DNA of 11,522 bases from CAJBVG01 sp044376465 (GTDB lineage: Bacteria; Bacteroidota; Bacteroidia; Sphingobacteriales; Sphingobacteriaceae). The notes below the pieces were generated by a model that saw only the letters and a list, made by a program, of their open reading frames with translations, searched no databases and was not told the origin of the DNA. Below, one piece after another: positions 5,846 to 11,522 of the stretch (within the stretch, counting starts at the first letter, position 1; the number at the start of each line of letters is the position of its first letter). The translations under genes and the position numbers were made by a program. Where the stretch lies: the NCBI GenBank assembly GCA_044376465.1, contig JBILKW010000061.1, positions 1-11,522 on the forward strand, given 5' to 3'.

Positions 5846-6967
5846 TTATTTCCAGTCGAGGTTTATGCCAATACCTGCAGTAGCCATTGGGTATTTGCCG
5901 AAAGTATATGCACCTTGGAATGTAACAATTAATAATTTCAATCGCAGACCCAATGTGCCCGTCATACCATTAGCGCCATTAACCGTAATGTTAACCGGGT
6001 CTTTGATATTTGTGATGGCGTTATTACCAAAGTTAGGATTGCCAATTTGATCTTCAATTACGGTAAGGGGGAAATTTCCATTTAAGGCAACCTCTGATTT
6101 GCTTGTTTGGTAATTTACTGCACCATATGCAGTAATTAATGCTATTTTCTTTGAAACAATTAACCCAAAAGTACTGGCTTTTGTATTGAATGAATAGGAC
6201 TGATCTGTATAATTTGTATTAGTATTGCCTGAGTAGGCTGGTAGAGCCTCCGCTTTTAGGTCTAAGCTGCCGTCTACATTAAAATTAGTGTAGCCAAAAA
6301 AAGCTGCCATATCAAAAGGCAATAATTTTATTCCAGGAATCCATTGTTTAATATCATGCTTTAAGCCAAAACCCATTAATCCAACATCGCCATAATCACC
6401 TAATGAAATGGTCGGAATGTACCTAAACATTACTTCTGTATTTTTAAACAAGCCTACAGAAAGTTGAGCAGTTGGGGCACCAGAGTAGGGTATGCCCAAT
6501 CCTTTTGGAGAAGCAAATTCTGTTACAACTCTCTTGCTTCCTGGATTTGTGGGGTCATCTAATAACAATTGGTAAATTGCGTTATTCGCTAAATCGTCGC
6601 TGCCAGCTAGGGTTGCTCCGTTTGGACCTGTACCTGTTTTAATTTGTAAATTTTGAAATCCTAAACTTGAAGCATTAAAGAGCTCATCTTCCGTTGGAAT
6701 CATTACGGCATTGAAATTTATCGTAACATCAAATCTTCCGAGTCCATGGGTTTTTGCAGTATTGTACCAGCCTGCATTCATGCCAGCACCAAAACCCTTT
6801 AACGTAGGACTAATAAAAGCACCCACCAATTTACTTCCGTCTGCAGCACCTGCTTTCATTAACGTTCCAATATCTATTTGCGCATTTGCGCTTCCCTGAA
6901 TGCTTAAGAGCGCAACAGCAAGTGCAACCACTTTTAATCCTCGGTTTAGAATGGTAGAGTTTTTCAT
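5846..6967 (-). CDS. DUF6588-type outer membrane beta-barrel protein
   Basis: Predicted exported envelope protein of 373 residues. I chose the ATG at 6967 because it opens a standard signal peptide: MKNSTILNRGLK, the hydrophobic VVALAVALLSI, then GSANAQ with cleavage near residue 29. The frame stays open six codons further, to a TTG at 6985, but those residues add nothing typical. The mature part begins with a glycine-rich helical or linker segment and GFGAGMNAGWYNTAKTHGLGRFD, a hallmark of the Bacteroidota DUF6588 group as I recall it. Alternating strands rich in Gly, Asn and aromatic residues follow, as expected for an outer membrane barrel, with TFGKYPMATAGIGINLDWK at the end. The molecular role is unknown. 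It has its own strong terminator, and the upstream Smr gene is 119 bases away, so it is probably a single-gene unit. Confidence 0.75.
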   Translation of the reverse strand: MKNSTILNRGLKVVALAVALLSIQGSANAQIDIGTLMKAGAADGSKLVGAFISPTLKGFGAGMNAGWYNTAKTHGLGRFDVTINFNAVMIPTEDELFNASSLGFQNLQIKTGTGPNGATLAGSDDLANNAIYQLLLDDPTNPGSKRVVTEFASPKGLGIPYSGAPTAQLSVGLFKNTEVMFRYIPTISLGDYGDVGLMGFGLKHDIKQWIPGIKLLPFDMAAFFGYTNFNVDGSLDLKAEALPAYSGNTNTNYTDQSYSFNTKASTFGLIVSKKIALITAYGAVNYQTSKSEVALNGNFPLTVIEDQIGNPNFGNNAITNIKDPVNITVNGANGMTGTLGLRLKLLIVTFQGAYTFGKYPMATAGIGINLDWK

Positions 6968-6985
6968 AATATAGGGCTTTAGCAA

Positions 6986-7004
6986 TTTATACTTTGTGTA
7001 TAAA
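6986..7004. promoter_or_regulatory. Perfect inverted repeat upstream of the DUF6588 gene
   Basis: TTTATAC and GTATAAA flank a five-base centre in the 119-base intergenic region, 19-37 bases before the ATG. No exact TAnnTTTG box is visible in this region. The repeat could be an operator near the promoter or a hairpin in the mRNA leader. With only two G-C pairs in the stem, chance is a real alternative. Confidence 0.3.
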
Positions 7005-7086
7005 TATAAATATATTAATCTAGTTTGAATAATGTGGTAAATGTCGACTAAAATTCTATTTTCAACATCCCCATTTGCGTGTTTAC

Positions 7087-8034
7087 TTATTTCAAAATTA
7101 CTTCAGTAGCACCGTAGCCAAATTTTTCCTTCCTGGCATCTTTAAAGGTTTTTACATGCGGATGTTTGCCAAGTTGTTTGTGAATTTCGTTTCGGAGGGT
7201 TCCGTTGCCAACACCGTGTATAAAAACGATGCTTTGGTATTGATGTGCGATGGCTGCTTCTAAATTTTTTCTAAATGCTTCCAATTGAAATCTCAACATT
7301 TCATCGGCTTGCATGCTCGGAAATTTATCCGTTAACTCTTCAATGTGTAAATCTATTTCTCTGGAGGGTGCTGCAATACTTAGCTTCTCCGATGCTCCCG
7401 AAAATAATTGCTCTAATAATTCTTCCTTATCAAACTGTATCGTATGATCGAGTTCTAACTCCGATAAATATCCTTTTTTTGTTAAATACGGGATTTCTTT
7501 TTCGGTACTTAAAACTTGTTTTGCTTTTATGTTTTTCTTGTAAATTTTAGGCATACTCGGGGCATGCTCTGCCATTAAATGATAAATCAGTTGGAAATGA
7601 AAGGTCCAGCCTTGGTCGAATTCGCTAATGGTATGTGTGGATATTCTGGCCGCCGTTCTAGATTTTATAACATCTGCATAAATGCCTTCGTAGATGTCTT
7701 TTTTCTGAACAGAAACACCTGCTAATAAATTGTATTTAGTAGCATTTATTAAATACATGTGGTACAAATGCTGTATCTTTTCATCTCGATGTACCGCTAA
7801 ATACAACTTATCTTCTACTGTATTTTGCAAACTAGTTACCGATTGAGAGATCTCTTCAAAATCTTCTCTCAACTGCGATTCCGCTGCTTGTACCAACACC
7901 ACTTCATTTGCCAACACCGTGATTTCAAAATCACCGTCAATAGTCACTCCAATTAACTGATGATCAATTAACCTTGTTACTACCCCTTCTTGCTTTTCGT
8001 TTAAAAAACGAACGTAATCGCCTATTTTGAACAC
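7087..8034 (-). CDS. Stand-alone Smr-domain protein (DUF2027/MutS2 C-terminal-like)
   Basis: Cytoplasmic protein with a C-terminal Smr domain of roughly 90 residues, as found at the end of MutS2 and in stand-alone nucleases. IDLHIEEL (about 227-234) is the domain's DLH motif, and FIHGVGNGTLRNEI (about 271-284) is its HGxGxGxLR motif. No MutS ATPase core is present. The N-terminus FKIGDYVRFLNEKQEGVVTRL resembles the DUF2027-type start common in Bacteroidota, and a beta-rich middle region follows. I place the start at the GTG at 8034 (315 residues) because homologous sequence begins right there. The frame continues 24 codons upstream to a TTG at 8106, but that stretch is mostly a heptamer repeat and contains no ATG. 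Smr domains bind or cleave nucleic acids; the target here is unknown. The phosphohexomutase gene lies upstream on the same strand. Confidence 0.85.
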   Translation of the reverse strand: MFKIGDYVRFLNEKQEGVVTRLIDHQLIGVTIDGDFEITVLANEVVLVQAAESQLREDFEEISQSVTSLQNTVEDKLYLAVHRDEKIQHLYHMYLINATKYNLLAGVSVQKKDIYEGIYADVIKSRTAARISTHTISEFDQGWTFHFQLIYHLMAEHAPSMPKIYKKNIKAKQVLSTEKEIPYLTKKGYLSELELDHTIQFDKEELLEQLFSGASEKLSIAAPSREIDLHIEELTDKFPSMQADEMLRFQLEAFRKNLEAAIAHQYQSIVFIHGVGNGTLRNEIHKQLGKHPHVKTFKDARKEKFGYGATEVILK

Positions 8035-8038
8035 CCTT

Positions 8039-8080
8039 TTGAATTGTGAATTTTGAATTTTGAATTTTGAATTGTGAATT
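8039..8080. repeat. Heptamer array 1, TTGAATT/GTGAATT
   Basis: Six consecutive 7-base units on the + strand, four TTGAATT and two GTGAATT (units 2 and 6). The array lies four bases upstream of the proposed GTG start of the Smr gene. If translation started at the upstream TTG, it would encode the odd lysine- and asparagine-rich HNSKFKIQNSQFK. Confidence 0.85.
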
Positions 8081-8106
8081 TGTTGCAAGTTTGTAACTGA
8101 TTGCAA

Positions 8107-8148
8107 AATAAGAAATAAGAATTAAGAAATAAGAAATAAGAATTAAGA
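8107..8148. repeat. Heptamer array 2, AATAAGA/ATTAAGA
   Basis: Six consecutive 7-base units on the + strand in the order AATAAGA, AATAAGA, ATTAAGA, repeated twice. It can therefore also be read as two perfect 21-base repeats, which points to a duplication of a three-unit block. It is intergenic and supplies a left inner arm of the palindrome. Confidence 0.85.
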
Positions 8149-8163
8149 AAGTTGCTTAGGTTC

Positions 8164-8191
8164 TTAATACTTAATACTTAATACTCAATTC
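8164..8191. repeat. Heptamer array 3, TTAATAC
   Basis: Three perfect TTAATAC units are followed by one diverged unit, TCAATTC. The reverse complement contains GAGTATT and AAGTATT, related to the array inside the deaminase-family gene. It is intergenic and supplies the right inner arm of the palindrome. Confidence 0.8.
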
Positions 8192-8205
8192 ATATATAGC
8201 ACCCC

Positions 8206-8240
8206 ATTCACAATTCACAATTTACAATTTACAATTTACA
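8206..8240. repeat. Heptamer array 4, ATTCACA/ATTTACA
   Basis: Two ATTCACA units are followed by three ATTTACA units, ending directly at the stop codon region of the phosphohexomutase gene. Read on the opposite strand, the units are TGTGAAT and TGTAAAT, which makes this array the inverted counterpart of array 1. Confidence 0.85.
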
Positions 8241-8241
8241 A

Positions 8242-9648
8242 TTAAAGAAGCGTAGCTTTCGTAGCATCCAACACCCTAAACGACTCTTCGGATGTTGCGG
8301 CTTCCGAGTAGGTGCGGAGTACAGGTTCTGTGCCCGAAGGGCGAATCATTACCCAACCTCCGTTATCTAAATGGAATTTAAATCCATCCATGTCTTCTAC
8401 CTTGGTTACTTTGTATTTTCCGAAGCTTGTGTATTTGCCTTCTTTGCAATTTTTTATAATTTCTTGCTTTAAGTTTTCTTCTAAATGCAAATCATAACGC
8501 TCAACCGCAAAACTTCCTACCACTTCGTACACTTCTTCAATTAACTCTCTTAATGATTTGCCAGTTTTCGCCATGAATTCCCAAATGGTTAAACCTATCC
8601 AAATTCCATCGCGCTCCGGAATGTGACCGGTAATAGCAATTCCTCCAGATTCTTCGCCACCAGCTAAGAAAGGAGTTTCATCTTTCACCATTATTTCGCA
8701 AATGTATTTAAAGCCAATTTTGGTAATCTGTTGTTTCAATCCGTATGCTTTACACAACTCATCAATTTTGCGTGTACAAGAGAAAGTTGTAATTACTTGG
8801 CCCTCTAATTTTTTGTACTTCACCAAATAATGTATCAATAATAAAATGATGTGATGTGAGTCTACGAAATTTCCTTCGCTATCGTACAAACCAATACGGT
8901 CTGCATCGCCATCGGTTGCTAAAGCAGAATCTATGTTTCCTGAAATTTTAATCATTTCAGAAAGCTCCAATAAATTTTTATGAATTGGCTCTGGTGCTTG
9001 GCCGTCAAAGCCTGGGTTGTTTTCGCAATGTAAAAAAGTAGTTTCTGGTAAAATTTTACGCATTACATCTTGGCCTGCACCGTACATAGCATCGTATGCT
9101 AAATTCAACCCAGAGTTACGAATCGCATCCATGTCAAATGATGCCTCTACATGCTCGATGTACATAGCTTCCATATCTACATAAGTAATTAAACCTTGTG
9201 CTTCGTATTCTTTTATGGATAGGGTAGTAATTGGTAATTTTTCGGGAATGAAATTTTCTACAGCTGTTATTTCATCAGGGGTTGCCGGACCGCCGTAACT
9301 TGCTTTTATTTTATATCCGTTGTATTCTGGTGGGTTATGGCTTGCGGTAATAATGATACCTGCATTGGCTTTTAATTTAACCGTTGCTAATGATATCATA
9401 GGTGTGCTCACAAAATTATTAGAACACATATGTACCTTTATTCCCTCCGCTGCAAATACTCTTGCAGTAGCATCCACAAATAATTTACCAGCAAAGCGGC
9501 AATCGTTGCCCAAAGTTACGCTTGGCGAAGCATTATTGCTTTTTAACCACAAAGCAGTTCCATAAGCTACTCGCTCTACGTTTTCTACAGTAAATTCTTG
9601 TGCAATTATTGCTCTCCAACCGTCGGTTCCAAATTTAATCTTCGTCAT
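8242..9648 (-). CDS. Phosphoglucomutase/phosphomannomutase-family phosphohexomutase
   Basis: Cytoplasmic alpha-D-phosphohexomutase of 468 residues that moves a phosphate between C1 and C6 of a hexose, feeding glycogen or cell-envelope sugar synthesis. All four active-site elements are present in order: the phosphoserine loop TASHNP with Ser103, the Mg-binding DGDADR at 246-251, the sugar-binding GEESGG at 331-336, and the phosphate-binding RPSGTEP at 436-442. The start MTKIKFGTDGWR is the expected N-terminus. The GEESGG loop differs from the GEQSGH usual in phosphoglucosamine mutase GlmM, so glucose- or mannose-phosphate is more likely, but substrate cannot be fixed from sequence. The gene stands 75 bases after the outer membrane protein gene. 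No exact -7 box is seen there; the nearest match is TATTTTAG, with one mismatch. Confidence 0.93.
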   Translation of the reverse strand: MTKIKFGTDGWRAIIAQEFTVENVERVAYGTALWLKSNNASPSVTLGNDCRFAGKLFVDATARVFAAEGIKVHMCSNNFVSTPMISLATVKLKANAGIIITASHNPPEYNGYKIKASYGGPATPDEITAVENFIPEKLPITTLSIKEYEAQGLITYVDMEAMYIEHVEASFDMDAIRNSGLNLAYDAMYGAGQDVMRKILPETTFLHCENNPGFDGQAPEPIHKNLLELSEMIKISGNIDSALATDGDADRIGLYDSEGNFVDSHHIILLLIHYLVKYKKLEGQVITTFSCTRKIDELCKAYGLKQQITKIGFKYICEIMVKDETPFLAGGEESGGIAITGHIPERDGIWIGLTIWEFMAKTGKSLRELIEEVYEVVGSFAVERYDLHLEENLKQEIIKNCKEGKYTSFGKYKVTKVEDMDGFKFHLDNGGWVMIRPSGTEPVLRTYSEAATSEESFRVLDATKATLL

Positions 9649-9723
9649 GTGTATATTCTTATAATTCTGCTAAAATAGAGTTTTTGCCAGAGATTTAGAA
9701 TATTTCTTTTATTTCATTTAAAC

Positions 9724-11522
9724 CTAAAACGAACTGAATTTATAGCTAAAGTTCAGCATTACATATTGTTGTAAAATGTTGGTAAACACATCTTCATTAT
9801 ATGTTTCGGTGAAGTTCCTGCTAATCGCTTGGTTCTGGTTCAATAAATCGAAGGCAGTTAAGCGAACTTCGGCTGCATCTTTTTTCATGAATTTATACCC
9901 TATACCTGCATTCCATAAAATAAAATTCTGACTGAAATTATCCGTTAGTCCTTCGTAAATTTGTTGCGCTACTTCAGTAGTAAATACTATTCCTTTCCAT
10001 GGCATAATGTTTACTTTTACTTTATTCTGATGGTTCAAAAAGGAGTTATTTGAAATCGTTTGAACAGAATTATATTGCTCGGTAAAATTTGTTTGTGTTG
10101 AAATAGTAAAATCCCAGACCTTACTTAAATTAGAACTCCATACTACACCCAAGCCATAGTTAGGAGTAAAGGCTTCGTTCTCTGTATTGTTTACAATACT
10201 CGGCACATTGCTAAAACCTGCACTTAAGTTAAAATTCAAATTAGATTTTATAATTTTTACGGGCATACCGTAAGAAATTAATGAGCTAACATTGTAAAAT
10301 CCATTTAAGTTTACAGGGCTTGTTAAACGTGCACCCGCAACCATTGGTATGTTATTGTACACCGTATCTGTAGTTGCTACAAACGAATTATTACCAATGT
10401 AATTATTGGTAAAAGAAGCTCTAATAAACGCAAACATTGAAGTAGATTTTTCTGTATTTACTTCAGAATACCTCAGTACAAAAAAGTTCGAAAAATCTTG
10501 ATTCAAATTCGCATTACCAATGCTTAATTGATTGGAGTTTGTGTTGTTTAATACTTCTTGTAACTGATCAACACTTGGAGCGTTGTTAGAGCTTCTGTAA
10601 AACATACGTACGTTACGTTTCGCATCAATTCTATACATCATCATTGCACTCGGTAATACAGAAGTAAAGTTTCTGTTTAAATCATATTCCGTTGGGAACT
10701 GTTGTTCGTTTTTTAAGTTAGCCGATTGTACATTTGCACTCAACATTAACATCAATTTCTTTTTCTGAAAACGATAACCTAAGCCAACAGATTGCGTGGT
10801 ATAGGTGCTTTTAAAAATATTCGTTAAACTCGTATCGAAATCGCTGTAAGCATTATCTATACTAGAAAATGAGTTAGTAGTTTTGTCAGAGTTATTGTAG
10901 TTTACATTGTAGTTATAACTTAATGTTAAAGCGTGGTTGGTATCTATGGGTTCGGTATAGGTTATGTTAGAGTTTACCGACATTCCTTGTCTATCTAATA
11001 CTGATTTCTGATCAATAGAATCGTTGAAAGTTCCATCGTTTTCCGAATAAAATTTATTTAATAAAAAACTAGTTCCTTGTTGATCTGTATAGGTAGGAGT
11101 GATGTTCAACGAAACGGTTCTGCCTTTCTTTTCAAAACTTCTTCTGTATAATACTGGCAATGAAACATTGCTACCAGTTAAATCTGAAATTTGATTATTG
11201 GTACTCTGTGAACTCAATATATTGTTTTGATTATTAGTTCCAATGATGCTTGCAATGCCTTCGTTTAGTTGAAATGATAAACGAGGTTGCAGCGTAATGC
11301 TGTTAAACGTATCTATTTTATAATCGAGTTTTAAATTAAATCGATGATTCTGGTTTTTACTTGTGCTGATATTATCTTCTAAATATTGTAAGTTCCTGTC
11401 AGTTCCTGTAATGTATTTTCTATCCGTAAGAGTGGCGCTAGTATTTTCAGTATAATTATAGAAATAGCTACCGCTTACTTCTATTTTCTTACCCCATTTG
11501 TCGCTGTAATTTATACCAACAG
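9724..11522 (-). CDS. Outer membrane beta-barrel/TonB-dependent receptor-like protein, C-terminal part (5' end outside window)
   Basis: The frame is open to the right edge of the window, so 598 residues of a larger protein are visible. A TTG at 11217 could be mistaken for a start, but conserved family sequence continues beyond it: VGINYSDKWGKKIEVSGSYF at the window edge, then LKLDYKIDTFNSITLQPRLS. This pattern, with many Asn-rich alternating strands, fits the Bacteroidota outer membrane beta-barrel family (OMP_b-brl_3). Those proteins usually have an N-terminal carboxypeptidase-like domain and a TonB plug, neither of which is visible here. Later landmarks are MMMYRIDAKRNVRMFYRSSN (a typical barrel strand pair), NLNFNLSAGFSN, and the terminal strand YVMLNFSYKFSSF. 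The terminal Phe is the classic signal for insertion by the BAM machinery. The transported ligand, if any, is unknown. Confidence 0.85.
   Translation of the reverse strand, partial: VGINYSDKWGKKIEVSGSYFYNYTENTSATLTDRKYITGTDRNLQYLEDNISTSKNQNHRFNLKLDYKIDTFNSITLQPRLSFQLNEGIASIIGTNNQNNILSSQSTNNQISDLTGSNVSLPVLYRRSFEKKGRTVSLNITPTYTDQQGTSFLLNKFYSENDGTFNDSIDQKSVLDRQGMSVNSNITYTEPIDTNHALTLSYNYNVNYNNSDKTTNSFSSIDNAYSDFDTSLTNIFKSTYTTQSVGLGYRFQKKKLMLMLSANVQSANLKNEQQFPTEYDLNRNFTSVLPSAMMMYRIDAKRNVRMFYRSSNNAPSVDQLQEVLNNTNSNQLSIGNANLNQDFSNFFVLRYSEVNTEKSTSMFAFIRASFTNNYIGNNSFVATTDTVYNNIPMVAGARLTSPVNLNGFYNVSSLISYGMPVKIIKSNLNFNLSAGFSNVPSIVNNTENEAFTPNYGLGVVWSSNLSKVWDFTISTQTNFTEQYNSVQTISNNSFLNHQNKVKVNIMPWKGIVFTTEVAQQIYEGLTDNFSQNFILWNAGIGYKFMKKDAAEVRLTAFDLLNQNQAISRNFTETYNEDVFTNILQQYVMLNFSYKFSSF

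Larger units (their letters stand above)
8042..8243. repeat. Nested imperfect palindrome built from four heptamer arrays
   Basis: The outer arms 8042-8079 and 8206-8243 are inverted copies that match at 32 of 38 positions when one is reverse-complemented. The inner arms 8128-8149 and 8161-8182 match at 18 of 22, including a perfect eight-base stem ATTAAGAA/TTCTTAAT around an 11-base loop (8150-8160). The structure fills the space between the phosphohexomutase stop codon and the Smr gene. As RNA or single-stranded DNA it could fold into one long interrupted hairpin. It has no transposase and no visible target-site duplication. Confidence 0.65.

Noticed and set aside
6968..6985. TTG start six codons upstream for the DUF6588 protein
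   Set aside because: The ATG at 6967 gives a standard signal peptide, and the extra residues would place a proline-containing stretch before its basic region.
7075..7550. Two + strand frames opposite the Smr gene, with hydrophobic stretches
   Set aside because: Both are antisense to the conserved Smr domain and its middle region, and neither has a promoter or leader of its own.
8039..8243. CRISPR array
   Set aside because: The repeat units are 7 bases long and directly adjacent, with no unique spacers and no cas genes nearby.
9649..9723. Promoter or terminator between the barrel protein and phosphohexomutase genes
   Set aside because: Only a one-mismatch -7-like box (TATTTTAG) with no matching -33 box, and a poorly paired AT-rich inverted repeat, are visible. 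This is not enough for a feature.
11215..11217. TTG as start of the outer membrane barrel protein
   Set aside because: Codons upstream remain open to the window edge and encode typical family sequence, so the TTG is an internal leucine.

Overview
The window looks like an ordinary chromosomal segment of a Bacteroidota bacterium. The evidence is AT-rich DNA, A-rich leaders without Shine-Dalgarno motifs, a TAnnTTTG-type -7 promoter box, a DUF6588-type outer membrane protein, a stand-alone Smr protein with a DUF2027-like N-terminus, and a TonB-receptor-like beta-barrel protein. The genus cannot be fixed from this sequence. I see no phage, transposase, CRISPR, tRNA or rRNA.

Layout. Bases 1-2218 are on the + strand: the 3' part of argS, then a secreted FG-GAP/VCBS plus ASPIC/UnbV protein. 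All other genes are on the - strand and are transcribed right to left. From the right end they are: an outer membrane beta-barrel/TonB-receptor-like protein (5' end outside the window), a phosphohexomutase, an Smr-domain protein, a DUF6588 outer membrane protein, a PLP enzyme of the D-cysteine desulfhydrase/ACC deaminase family, L-lysine 6-aminotransferase (lat), and 3-hydroxybutyryl-CoA dehydrogenase (hbd). The argS-side and hbd-side transcripts converge at about 2219-2421, where a clear intrinsic terminator serves the hbd side.

How the genes fit together. lat and hbd are 17 bases apart and form a likely operon with one promoter and one terminator. Their reactions sit at the entry and near the end of lysine breakdown through aminoadipate, glutaryl-CoA and crotonyl-CoA, so a joint role in lysine catabolism is plausible but inferred. 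The other genes look like unlinked housekeeping or envelope functions.

The most unusual content is a set of short tandem arrays. Four heptamer arrays lie between the phosphohexomutase and Smr genes and are arranged as a nested, imperfect palindrome of about 200 bases. One of them appears to have altered the start of the Smr gene. A related six-unit heptamer array lies in frame inside the deaminase-family gene, where it encodes 14 residues. An octamer array follows hbd. I found no convincing new defence or metabolic system; these repeats are the best lead.
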